A stretch of DNA of 64,000 bases from Flagellimonas onchidii (GTDB lineage: Bacteria; Bacteroidota; Bacteroidia; Flavobacteriales; Flavobacteriaceae): the NCBI RefSeq assembly GCF_004804315.1, contig NZ_SRXX01000007.1, forward strand, positions 1 through 64,000, written 5' to 3'. Below the pieces are notes generated by a model. That model worked only from the letters and a program-made list of their open reading frames with translations. It made no database searches and was not told the origin of the DNA. Of this stretch, positions 18,015 through 26,080 are shown piece by piece. Both the position numbers and the translations under genes were made by a program. Each line of letters begins with the position of its first letter. Position 1 is the first letter of the stretch.

Positions 18015-19265
18015 ATGCAGTTAAAGCGAGTAGTAGTTACCGGAATGGGCGCGCTTACACCCATTGGTAACAATTTAGAGGCTTATTGGGAAGGACTTAA
18101 GAATGGAAAGAGCGGTTGTGCTCCCATTACTTACTTCGATACCGAAAAGTTCAAGACCAAGTTTGCTTGTGAGTTAAAAGGCTATAACGCCCAGGACTTT
18201 TTTGATAGAAAAGAAGCTCGAAAACTTGACCCCTTTGCTCAATACGCCTTGGTTTCTTCGGATGAAGCAATTAAAAATTCAGGACTTGACTTGGAAAAAG
18301 TTGATAAGTTCAGGGTTGGTGTTGTTTGGGGCGCTGGGATAGGAGGTCTCGAAACGTTCCAAAATGAAATGATAGGGTATGCCGGAGGTGACGGAACACC
18401 AAGGTTTAACCCTTTCTTTATCCCTAAAATGATTGCGGATATCGCTCCGGGCAATATTTCTATAAAACATGGATTTATGGGTCCCAACTATACCACGGTT
18501 TCTGCTTGTGCTTCATCTGCGAATGCAATGATTGACGCACTTAACTATATAAGACTGGGACATTGTGATGTTATTGTTACCGGAGGTAGCGAAGCAGCAG
18601 TAACAATTGCTGGGATGGGAGGTTTTAATGCTATGCATGCACTTTCTACACGTAACGATAGCCCTGAATCAGCTTCAAGACCTTTTGATGCCACTAGAGA
18701 TGGTTTTGTTTTAGGAGAAGGAGCTGGAGCTTTGATTCTTGAAGAATATGAACATGCAAAAGCCAGGGGGGCAAAAATCTATGCTGAAGTTTTAGGAGGA
18801 GGCCTTTCTAGTGATGCACACCATATGACTGCACCACATCCTGAAGGAATAGGTGTTGTTAAGGTGATGGAAAACTGTTTGCAGAATGCGGGATTGAACC
18901 CTGAAGATGTTGACGCCATAAATACGCATGGAACATCCACTCCACTTGGAGATGTTGCAGAACTTAAGGCAATTTCGAAAGTATTTGGATTACATGCGCC
19001 CAACATCAATATCAATTCTACGAAATCCATGACTGGGCATTTATTGGGAGCAGCTGGTGCCATTGAAGCAATCGCATCGATTTTGGCGATGGAACACAGT
19101 TTGGTGCCTCCAACAATTAACCATAGCGTCGTGGACGAGAACATTGATCAATCACTTAACTTGACGCTAAACAAAGCCCAAGAACGTGAGGTCAATGTGG
19201 CAATGAGCAACACCTTTGGTTTTGGCGGACACAATGCTTGTATTTTGTTTCGTAAAATAAAATAG
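18015..19265 (+). CDS. fabF: Beta-ketoacyl-ACP synthase II
   Basis: 416 residues; condenses malonyl-ACP with acyl-ACP in fatty-acid elongation. The thiolase-fold triad is visible: Cys near 164 in TVSACASSANAM, His near 304 in NTHGTSTPLGD and His near 341 in TGHLLGAAGA. The start MQLKRVVVTGMG and the end NTFGFGGHNACILF are typical. It is followed after 16 bases by rnc, the conserved acpP-fabF-rnc order. Confidence 0.97.
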   Translation: MQLKRVVVTGMGALTPIGNNLEAYWEGLKNGKSGCAPITYFDTEKFKTKFACELKGYNAQDFFDRKEARKLDPFAQYALVSSDEAIKNSGLDLEKVDKFRVGVVWGAGIGGLETFQNEMIGYAGGDGTPRFNPFFIPKMIADIAPGNISIKHGFMGPNYTTVSACASSANAMIDALNYIRLGHCDVIVTGGSEAAVTIAGMGGFNAMHALSTRNDSPESASRPFDATRDGFVLGEGAGALILEEYEHAKARGAKIYAEVLGGGLSSDAHHMTAPHPEGIGVVKVMENCLQNAGLNPEDVDAINTHGTSTPLGDVAELKAISKVFGLHAPNININSTKSMTGHLLGAAGAIEAIASILAMEHSLVPPTINHSVVDENIDQSLNLTLNKAQEREVNVAMSNTFGFGGHNACILFRKIK

Positions 19266-19281
19266 GATAGCTTTGTAAAAC

Positions 19282-20019
19282 ATGAAATTCCCCTCGAAAA
19301 TATTCAATTCCCATCCGAAGACGGATGGGGATTTTTTTTGGGGTATCAAGAAGATTCTTGGTTTCAAACCCAAGGATATTGCCATTTACAAAAAAGCTTT
19401 TCTACATCGTTCAATGAATAAAAGGGATTCTGATGGCAATCCCTTGAACTATGAGCGATTGGAATTTCTGGGTGATGCCATGTTGGGGACCATTATATCA
19501 AAGCACCTGTACAAGGAAGTCCCAGAAGGAGATGAAGGCTATCTTACCAAAATGCGCTCAAAAGTTGTAAGTAGAAAACACTTGAACGAATTGGGAAAAG
19601 ACCTGAACCTTCTTCGTTATGTTGAAAGCAGAATTCCTAAATCTCATTTTGGTGAAAACATTCATGGAAACGTGTTTGAGGCTCTTGTGGGAGCTATCTA
19701 TTTGGACAGAGGGTACCTATATTGTGAAAAATTCATCAACGCCCGGGTAATAAAACCTTACGTGGACATTGAGCAATTGGAGGGTAAGGTAATCAGCTAT
19801 AAAAGCCTGGTTATAGAGTGGTGCCAGAAACAAAAGAAAACTTTCCATTATGATGTTTACGAAGATACCGGCAATGATGAACTCAAACATTTTGCGGTCA
19901 AACTTACGATTGGAGAAAGAATGACGGCAAAAGCCAGGGCAACTTCAAAAAAGAAAGCAGAAGAAAAGGCATCAAAAAGAGCATACTTTGCTTTGCAGAA
20001 CAAAATTGAAAATCGATAG
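19282..20019 (+). CDS. rnc: Ribonuclease III
   Basis: 245 residues; cuts double-stranded RNA in rRNA and mRNA processing. The RNase III signature is NYERLEFLGDAML near residue 55, with a second acidic site VFEALVGAIYLDRG near 130. A double-stranded-RNA-binding domain occupies about 165-240. The N-terminus has about 30 extra residues before the catalytic domain, normal for Bacteroidota. Probably in one transcript with fabF. Confidence 0.96.
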   Translation: MKFPSKIFNSHPKTDGDFFWGIKKILGFKPKDIAIYKKAFLHRSMNKRDSDGNPLNYERLEFLGDAMLGTIISKHLYKEVPEGDEGYLTKMRSKVVSRKHLNELGKDLNLLRYVESRIPKSHFGENIHGNVFEALVGAIYLDRGYLYCEKFINARVIKPYVDIEQLEGKVISYKSLVIEWCQKQKKTFHYDVYEDTGNDELKHFAVKLTIGERMTAKARATSKKKAEEKASKRAYFALQNKIENR

Positions 20020-20130
20020 CATTAAATAAGTGTAAATTCAAACGTTTTCGTTTAGTTTAAGACGGTATTGTTGCTTATCAACTAGGCTAGAATGCGTATT
20101 AAGAGTATATTTACGGTTCGCTTTTGAAAC

Positions 20131-20595
20131 ATGTTGACAACACACAAGATATCGGCTGACTTTTACGATGATAATTTTCAGCTTATAGCCATTCATAGCG
20201 GTCTGGAGGATTATGCAATCGGTTATGCAATAAATTCTAGATGTAGTTTACATCTTAAACGCATGAAAAGTGACCTTCAGTTTAGCCAAAACCTTTCGTT
20301 TTCCGTTTTTGAATGGGAAGATGGTTTGCAAGATAATTATTGGACCTTGTTAACCAATAAATGTTCAGTTATGGAGGTTATGCCTTCCAGTGGACTATTT
20401 GAAAACAATGTTTCCATCCGAACAGATTATTTGATCAAGGAAAAGAGAGAAGTAGATTATTTTTTGAAAGTTGATGCGGGAAATGGGTTGTCAATTAATC
20501 AATATGTTAAATCAATAAATAAGATTCCCAAGGTCGTAACGGCCTATGAGGTTCAAGTACAGACTTTAAAATCAAAAAGAAACCTAATCTTTTAG
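20131..20595 (+). CDS. IPExxxVDY family protein
   Basis: 154 residues, soluble, no signal peptide. The family motif appears as IKEKREVDYFLK near residues 107-118, with the usual Pro replaced by Lys. Proteins of this family sit next to pyruvate kinase in Bacteroidota; their function is unknown. The gene ends two bases before pyk starts, so the two are translated from one message. The 111-base gap after rnc holds no clear signal. Confidence 0.8.
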   Translation: MLTTHKISADFYDDNFQLIAIHSGLEDYAIGYAINSRCSLHLKRMKSDLQFSQNLSFSVFEWEDGLQDNYWTLLTNKCSVMEVMPSSGLFENNVSIRTDYLIKEKREVDYFLKVDAGNGLSINQYVKSINKIPKVVTAYEVQVQTLKSKRNLIF

Positions 20596-20597
20596 AA

Positions 20598-22040
20598 ATG
20601 CCGACTAGAAAAAAGACCAAAATTGTAGCCACTTTAGGGCCTGCCACAAGTAGCAAGGACACACTTGAGAAACTGATTAAGGCAGGAGTGGATGTTTTCC
20701 GTATAAATTTCTCGCATGCATCTCATGATGATGTGGCCAAAAGAATTCAGATTATTCGAGAACTCAATGATGAAATGGAAGTCAACACTTCCATACTTGC
20801 CGATCTTCAAGGCCCGAAATTAAGGGTTGGCGTTATGGGAGGGGAAGCTGTTGTAGCCCCCGGAGATGAAATTACATTTGCAACAGGAGAGCCTTTTGAG
20901 GGTACGGCGAAGAAGGTTTATATGAACTACGCCAACTTCCCCAAAGATGTAAAACCGGGCGAAAGGATTTTGCTGGATGATGGTAAGTTGATTTTTGAAG
21001 TGAAGTCAACCAATGGAAAAGATGAAGTTCTGGCTAAGGTGATACAAGGAGGGCCACTAAAGTCAAAAAAAGGAGTTAACCTTCCAAATACAGCCATTTC
21101 ATTGCCGGCCTTAACGGAAAAGGATGTTAAGGATGCCATATTCGCCATTGAACAAGAAGTTGATTGGATTGCGCTCTCGTTTGTGAGACATAGCCAAGAC
21201 CTAATGGATCTTCAGAACCTTATAGGGCAACATTCTGAGCACAAGATTCCGATTATCGCAAAGATTGAAAAACCCGAAGCGGTAGATAACATTGATAAAA
21301 TTGTTGCCTATTGTGATGGATTAATGGTTGCTAGGGGTGATCTTGGTGTTGAAGTGGCAGCACACGAGGTACCACTGATTCAAAAACAATTGGTACTTAG
21401 GGCCAAAAAAGCTAGAATTCCTGTAATCATAGCAACGCAAATGATGGAAACCATGATTACAAGCCTAACCCCAACTAGGGCTGAGGTAAATGATGTTGCT
21501 AATTCGGTCATGGACGGAGCCGACGCTGTGATGCTATCCGGAGAAACTTCAGTTGGAAATTATCCAGTCCAAGTAATTGAAAAAATGTCAAGCATTCTTG
21601 TTAGTGTGGAGGGGTCTAATCTAATAAGTGTACCACAAACACCGCCTCATATCCGAACCAAGCGATATATCACAAAATCAGTCTGCTATCATGCGGCTAT
21701 CATGGCCAATGAGATTGAAGCAAAGGCGATTTCCACACTCACCAATAGTGGGTATACGGCCTTTCAGATTTCTGCATGGAGGCCAAGTGCCCATATTTTG
21801 GTATTTACTTCCAACAAAAGAATCCTAACACAGCTGAACCTGCTTTGGGGAGTGAAAGCTTTCTTTTATGATAGATATGTTTCTACTGACGAAACTATTG
21901 ATGATGTAAACCAAATTGCCTGTAAGAAGGGATTTTTGGATGTGGGAGATATGTTGATAAGCCTTGCCGCTATGCCAATTAAGGATAAAGGGATGGTAAA
22001 TACGCTTAGGGTAACAGAAATAGAGACCTGTAATTTTTAG
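20598..22040 (+). CDS. pyk: Pyruvate kinase
   Basis: 480 residues; makes pyruvate and ATP from phosphoenolpyruvate in glycolysis. Marks include KTKIVATLGPATSS at the start, IAKIEKPEAV with the catalytic Lys and metal-binding Glu, MVARGDLGVEV and IIATQMMETM. The B domain (about 70-170) and the C-terminal allosteric domain are both present. The stop TAG overlaps the stop of the convergent PAS gene by four bases. Confidence 0.97.
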   Translation: MPTRKKTKIVATLGPATSSKDTLEKLIKAGVDVFRINFSHASHDDVAKRIQIIRELNDEMEVNTSILADLQGPKLRVGVMGGEAVVAPGDEITFATGEPFEGTAKKVYMNYANFPKDVKPGERILLDDGKLIFEVKSTNGKDEVLAKVIQGGPLKSKKGVNLPNTAISLPALTEKDVKDAIFAIEQEVDWIALSFVRHSQDLMDLQNLIGQHSEHKIPIIAKIEKPEAVDNIDKIVAYCDGLMVARGDLGVEVAAHEVPLIQKQLVLRAKKARIPVIIATQMMETMITSLTPTRAEVNDVANSVMDGADAVMLSGETSVGNYPVQVIEKMSSILVSVEGSNLISVPQTPPHIRTKRYITKSVCYHAAIMANEIEAKAISTLTNSGYTAFQISAWRPSAHILVFTSNKRILTQLNLLWGVKAFFYDRYVSTDETIDDVNQIACKKGFLDVGDMLISLAAMPIKDKGMVNTLRVTEIETCNF

Positions 22041-22558
22041 GCCACCTCTTTTTCAAACGCGATAAAATTGACCAGCTTTCCAGTATTGTCGAAAACAGGA
22101 GATCCTTGAATGGCACATTTATAGGTAGAACCATCTTTTCGATAGTTTATCAACACCTCTTTAAAGGGTTTTCGTTGCTTAACGGCTAGAGAAACCCTTT
22201 TTTTGGTTTCTTCACTGGTTAGTTCTCCTTGAAACATTCGTGGAGTTTTCCCTAAGACTTCTTCAGCTTTGTAACCGTTCATTTGGGTCATGTTTTGACT
22301 GGCAAACGTAATGTTCAAATCAGGGTCTGTGACCACCACAACATTTTCCTTGTCCAAAATTTGATGACGAAGGTTAAACTTGTCCTGCCACTTTTCCTGT
22401 TTGGCAAGTTGGTAAAGTTGCTTGACATCATTTAAATTGTCGCAGAATTTGTCAAACTGTTCCGCATAGATGTCCAAGGAGCTTACAGGAAAACCTTTTA
22501 TTTCGGAATTCTCATAAAAATTACTGACCGCTTCATCGTAATGTTTCAAACTTTTCAT
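22037..22558 (-). CDS. PAS domain protein (LOV-like fold without the flavin cysteine)
   Basis: About 173 residues: a helical N-terminal region of about 75 residues, then one PAS domain (about 75-170) and nothing else. The block GKTPRMFQGELTSEE aligns with the GRNCRFLQG motif of LOV photoreceptors, but the photoactive Cys is missing, so flavin-adduct chemistry is unlikely. With no output domain it may act as a partner protein. The start at 22558 (MKSLKHYDEAV) is preferred; an in-frame ATG at 22588 would add ten mostly hydrophobic residues. Confidence 0.7.
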   Translation of the reverse strand: MKSLKHYDEAVSNFYENSEIKGFPVSSLDIYAEQFDKFCDNLNDVKQLYQLAKQEKWQDKFNLRHQILDKENVVVVTDPDLNITFASQNMTQMNGYKAEEVLGKTPRMFQGELTSEETKKRVSLAVKQRKPFKEVLINYRKDGSTYKCAIQGSPVFDNTGKLVNFIAFEKEVA

Positions 22559-22732
22559 GCCCAATACTAAAAAAAGTTCTGTCGGCATTAAAATTTAAGG
22601 GCAGTATTAACATTCTTGTTTAGGATTATGCCCTAAATCTTGGTTGTTAGAGGGTGTAAGTATCAACAAAATATGAGGACTAAAAGCACAAAACTGCTCG
22701 TTTTAAAGCATTAATCAAGAAGACATAGTCTG

Positions 22733-23581
22733 ATGAGATACGAATACAAAGACCCAAAATTAGGATCTATACTTGGCCTGACAGATGATATAAAAAACGA
22801 TAACCAACGATTTACCTCCACTGCCAATACCATTAAATTTCTTTGGAATAGGAACCAGGAACCTTTGACCATTATAGTGGATGATTTGGAATTGGAACTC
22901 AATCCAAATCAATTGGTAACAGTTACCTATTTACAACATGTTTCATTCTCGAAAACAAAATTGCCCCTTGCGGCGATTCTTTTTAATAGGGAGTTTTATT
23001 GTATCTCTGACCATGATAGCGAGGTTTCGTGCAATGGGATTCTTTTCTTTGGAACCCAAGATTTACCCATAATCACTGTTCCAGATGAGCAAATGAACCG
23101 ATTCAACCTATGGTTTGATGTTTTTGTGGAGGAATTTTCAACTCCTGATAACATCCAAGGAGATATGCTTCAAATGTTATTGAAGCGATTGATTATTATG
23201 AGCACACGTCTGGCGAAGGAACAGCTGATAGTAAAATCATTGAAAAACGACCAGGTAGATGTAATTAGAAAATTCAATTATTTGGTGGACATGCACTACA
23301 AGACCAAACGAAAGGTTAGTGATTATGCCGAAATGCTTTTCAAATCGCCCAAGACCCTTTCCAATTTGTTTTCTATTTACAATCAGAAGCCACCACAGCA
23401 GATTATTTTGGAACGACTTGCTTTGGAAGCGAAGCGCCTAATCCATTTTACTGATAAACAGAATCAAGAAATTGCCTTTGATCTCGGCTTCAACGACCCT
23501 GCCCATTTTAGTCGATTCTTCAAAAAAATGACGCAAATGACACCTTCGGAATACCGTGAAAACACGCTGGAAATGGCCTAA
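22733..23581 (+). CDS. AraC family transcriptional regulator
   Basis: 282 residues. Residues about 180-278 form the double helix-turn-helix, seen in VSDYAEMLFKSPKTLSNLF and IAFDLGFNDPAHFSRFFKKM. The N-terminal 170 residues resemble a cupin-type sensory half without a recognisable ligand motif. Two copies of GGAAATT exactly 21 bases apart start two bases after its stop, in front of the small-protein/AhpD-like/cupredoxin genes, making these the likely targets. Confidence 0.88.
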   Translation: MRYEYKDPKLGSILGLTDDIKNDNQRFTSTANTIKFLWNRNQEPLTIIVDDLELELNPNQLVTVTYLQHVSFSKTKLPLAAILFNREFYCISDHDSEVSCNGILFFGTQDLPIITVPDEQMNRFNLWFDVFVEEFSTPDNIQGDMLQMLLKRLIIMSTRLAKEQLIVKSLKNDQVDVIRKFNYLVDMHYKTKRKVSDYAEMLFKSPKTLSNLFSIYNQKPPQQIILERLALEAKRLIHFTDKQNQEIAFDLGFNDPAHFSRFFKKMTQMTPSEYRENTLEMA

Positions 23582-23582
23582 A

Positions 23583-23610
23583 GGAAATTTTGGCAAGCCA
23601 TCGGGAAATT
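23583..23610 (+). promoter_or_regulatory. Candidate AraC-type operator (direct repeats, 21-bp period)
   Basis: GGAAATT occurs at 23583-23589 and 23604-23610, a shift of 21 bases or two helical turns. Beyond the core, G, C, A and C at repeat positions 11, 12, 14 and 16 also agree. AraC family dimers bind paired half-sites with this period. A weak -7 box (CATCTTTG) follows at about 23640. Confidence 0.4.
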
Positions 23611-23672
23611 CCTGCTAACACCTCCCCTTCCTTTCACTGCATCTTTGTACTGTAATTAAAAACAAGATAAAG

Positions 23673-23831
23673 ATGAAAGCTAAGGAAAAATCAATTTTTA
23701 ATCTCATAGAGATTTTTAGAGCGGTCAAAAGACCGGCACCTCAACCCATCGTATCTGAAACACATTGCGAGCAAAAGCATCATCACGATTTCTATTGTGA
23801 TGCAGAAAAACCCTTTGTAAAGAATTTTTAA
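23673..23831 (+). CDS. 52-residue Cys/His-rich small protein
   Basis: Short reading frame starting MKAKEKSIFNLIEIFR and ending DAEKPFVKNF, stop TAA at 23829-23831. The second half has a Cys, three adjacent His and another Cys (THCEQKHHHDFYCD), a possible metal-binding patch. There is no signal peptide or membrane helix. It lies 33 bases before the AhpD-like gene and after a possible promoter, so it looks like the first gene of that operon. I know no family for it. Confidence 0.55.
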   Translation: MKAKEKSIFNLIEIFRAVKRPAPQPIVSETHCEQKHHHDFYCDAEKPFVKNF

Positions 23832-23864
23832 TCCATATAACAACACAATAAAATTTTTATAATT

Positions 23865-24413
23865 ATGAGCACATTCAATGTACCTAAAAGAGAAGAAGTA
23901 AGCGAAGCCAATCAGGCTATATTCGATAATTTGGAGAAAGCCGTAGGTTTTGTGCCAAATTTGTATGCAACCTATGCGTATTCCGAAAATGCGTTGGGCA
24001 ACTATTTGACCTTTGCAAACGCAAAAACTTCTTTAAAAGCAAAAGAAAAAGAAGCGGTAAACTTAGCCGTGAGTGAAGTAAATGGTTGTTTGTACTGTTT
24101 GTCCGCGCACACTGCTATAGGAAAGATGAATGGATATTCGGATGAACAAATTTTGGAATTAAGAGCAGGAAAAGCATCTTTCGACAACAAGTTGGATGCC
24201 TTGGCAAGATTGGCAAAGAATATTACCGAAAACAGAGGTGCTACGGATGAGGCCGTGGTGGAAAATTTCTTCACTGCAGGATGGACCAAGGAAAACCTGA
24301 TCGACACAATAGTTTTGGTAGGTGACAAGACTATATCCAATTATATCAACAATACCACTGAAATTCCTGTTGATTTTCCCGTGGCACAACCTTTAGATGC
24401 TGTTGAAGCATAA
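23865..24413 (+). CDS. Carboxymuconolactone decarboxylase (AhpD-like) family protein
   Basis: 182 residues, all helical. The alkylhydroperoxidase core is NGCLYCLSAHT with Cys75, Cys78 and His82, the CxxC-His arrangement of AhpD that reduces peroxides or disulfides. Length and pattern fit the uncharacterised peroxidase-related branch. It lies between a Cys/His-rich small protein and a secreted cupredoxin-like protein, downstream of an AraC gene, which suggests a stress-induced redox operon. Confidence 0.9.
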   Translation: MSTFNVPKREEVSEANQAIFDNLEKAVGFVPNLYATYAYSENALGNYLTFANAKTSLKAKEKEAVNLAVSEVNGCLYCLSAHTAIGKMNGYSDEQILELRAGKASFDNKLDALARLAKNITENRGATDEAVVENFFTAGWTKENLIDTIVLVGDKTISNYINNTTEIPVDFPVAQPLDAVEA

Positions 24414-24451
24414 CAAAAATGATTAACCCAAATAATTTAATTTAAATAGAA

Positions 24452-24844
24452 ATGAGAAAAGTAATTGCAGTTTTAGTATTGACCGTCGGAGTAATTTTTT
24501 CAACCAATGCGCAGGATAAAATGATGAAGGATGCTTCGATTAAGACCTTGGCATTGGAACAAACATCAGGTGAGTTTACACAAAAACAAATCACCGTTTC
24601 AGAAGGAACATATGTGTTTGATATTACCAATAACGGTGTTGGACATGATGTAGGTTTTGTTTTAGTGAAGAAAGGGAAAGACATCAGCAAGCCCGAAAAT
24701 CACATTCAAACAGCCTATGTTACAAAACCGGTTAAAACAGGAGCATCGCAAACTTCAAAACCCACAAAGTTGGAAAAAGGAGAGTACGTGTACTTCTGTC
24801 CATTGAATCCAACATCAACTGATAATATTTTGGTTGTTAAGTAA
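24452..24844 (+). CDS. Secreted cupredoxin-like protein lacking two copper ligands
   Basis: 130 residues with a signal peptide (cut near TNAQ, residue 21) and a small beta-sandwich like plastocyanin. His65 (GVGHDVGF) and Cys116 (YFCPLNP) stand at the first His and Cys ligand positions, but the residue three after Cys is Asn119 instead of His and no Met follows. A normal type-1 copper site is therefore unlikely. Periplasmic location predicted. Last gene of the likely AraC-controlled operon, ended by the hairpin at 24861. Confidence 0.8.
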   Translation: MRKVIAVLVLTVGVIFSTNAQDKMMKDASIKTLALEQTSGEFTQKQITVSEGTYVFDITNNGVGHDVGFVLVKKGKDISKPENHIQTAYVTKPVKTGASQTSKPTKLEKGEYVYFCPLNPTSTDNILVVK

Positions 24845-24860
24845 GTAAAATAGTTTTGTG

Positions 24861-24892
24861 AAAAGAGCTCCTTTTGTTAGGGGCTCTTTTTG
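24861..24892. terminator. Hairpin terminator between cupredoxin-like and TetR genes
   Basis: Arms AAAAGAGCTCC and GGGGCTCTTTTT around TTTTGTTA. It lies between two convergent stops and can work on both strands. Confidence 0.8.
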
Positions 24893-24894
24893 TT

Positions 24895-25473
24895 TTACAC
24901 CAGCTCCGAATCGGCAAAAAGGGAAGGCGCAATACTTCTAGACATATAAATGGGCCAATCATTTTTAAAAAGATAACTCTCTGTAATGGCACTGTCATAT
25001 AAAAGATAGAGTCCTCCCGAAATTTTTTCAGTTTCTGCTTTCGAGATGTTAATGATGTTTTCACCGACTACCTCTCCTAAATACAACAACAGATCTTTCT
25101 TTTGTTTTTGAATTACCCCGAGCAATCTTTTTTGTTTCGGAGAAAGTTCACCCAAGGTTTTGAGTGCCCAACATCCATAAAAATCTTCTTCCCGGTACAT
25201 GTCCCTTAAGAAATCGAAGATGGCCAACAACTGATTTTTTCCTTTCTTCCTTTTTGAAACATAACCTTTAAGAGAGGTCAAAAAAACTTCATGTCGTTGT
25301 GTCAAATAAGCAATACAGATATCTTCTTTTGATTTAAAATGGCTGTAAAGAGTGGCTTTCGCAATACTACACTTATCAATGATTTCGTTAATGCCTGTGG
25401 AATTATATCCATTTGAGTAGAAAAGCTCACCAGCAGTACGGATGATTTTTTCGCGAAGTGTAATTTTTTCCAT
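24895..25473 (-). CDS. TetR/AcrR family regulator
   Basis: 192 residues. The N-terminal helix-turn-helix is classical: REKIIRTAGELFYSNGYNSTGINEII followed in the next helix by AKATLYSHFKSKEDI. The C-terminal ligand domain has DFYGCWALKTLGEL near residue 95. It is divergent from a small exporter-like membrane gene 124 bases away, the usual arrangement of a TetR repressor and its target; no perfect palindromic operator was seen there. Confidence 0.92.
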   Translation of the reverse strand: MEKITLREKIIRTAGELFYSNGYNSTGINEIIDKCSIAKATLYSHFKSKEDICIAYLTQRHEVFLTSLKGYVSKRKKGKNQLLAIFDFLRDMYREEDFYGCWALKTLGELSPKQKRLLGVIQKQKKDLLLYLGEVVGENIINISKAETEKISGGLYLLYDSAITESYLFKNDWPIYMSRSIAPSLFADSELV

Positions 25474-25572
25474 TGATCAAATATAAAAAAGACTGTTTTA
25501 TCCCGAAGGGTTGTCTTAATACATACTTATAGGTTTAATGATTTTTTAACTGGTAGGAATGTTGTTTTAGTC

Positions 25573-25580
25573 TAATTTTG
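25573..25580 (+). promoter_or_regulatory. -7 box for the small exporter gene
   Basis: TAATTTTG fits TAnnTTTG 17 bases before the start at 25598. No TTTG at the standard upstream spacing. Confidence 0.35.
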
Positions 25581-25597
25581 CAGATTTAGAAATTGCT

Positions 25598-26047
25598 ATG
25601 TTGGATTTATTGACCTCAATGCTTTGGAGTTTGTCTCCATTTGGCGAAGCCAAAGTCGGGATACCGTATGGCATAATGAAAGGCCTTAACAGCTATGTGG
25701 TCTTTGTTGTCTGTTTTTTGGCAAATGTTGCAGTATTTCCATTAATGCTATTTTTTCTAGAACATGTTAATCGCTACCTAATAAAATGGCGGTTTTATAA
25801 GAAGTCTGCCATATATATTGCCAAAAGAGCCAAAACAGGATCTGGAAAGAAAATTGAAAAATTTGGGTTTTTTGGCCTAATGTTTTTTGTGATGATACCT
25901 TTACCGGGTACTGGGGTATATGCCGGTAGTATAGCCTCTTATTTGTTTAGGATTGAAAAAAAGAAGGCATTTTTAGCCAATACCATAGGTATTTTCATCT
26001 CATCAGTTTTTGTTTGGACGGTTGCCATTTCCATGAACAAAATATGA
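25598..26047 (+). CDS. Small multi-drug export family membrane protein (COG2426)
   Basis: 149 residues with about four membrane helices and no signal peptide. Features of the family are the N-terminal LSPFGEAKVGIPYGIMKG and the IPLPGTGVYAGSIASY loop before the last helices. The COG name implies drug export but direct evidence is sparse in the family. It is divergent from the TetR gene. Confidence 0.8.
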   Translation: MLDLLTSMLWSLSPFGEAKVGIPYGIMKGLNSYVVFVVCFLANVAVFPLMLFFLEHVNRYLIKWRFYKKSAIYIAKRAKTGSGKKIEKFGFFGLMFFVMIPLPGTGVYAGSIASYLFRIEKKKAFLANTIGIFISSVFVWTVAISMNKI

Positions 26048-26080
26048 TTGTTTCTTAAGAAGAGATGTTTGAGGTGTCTT

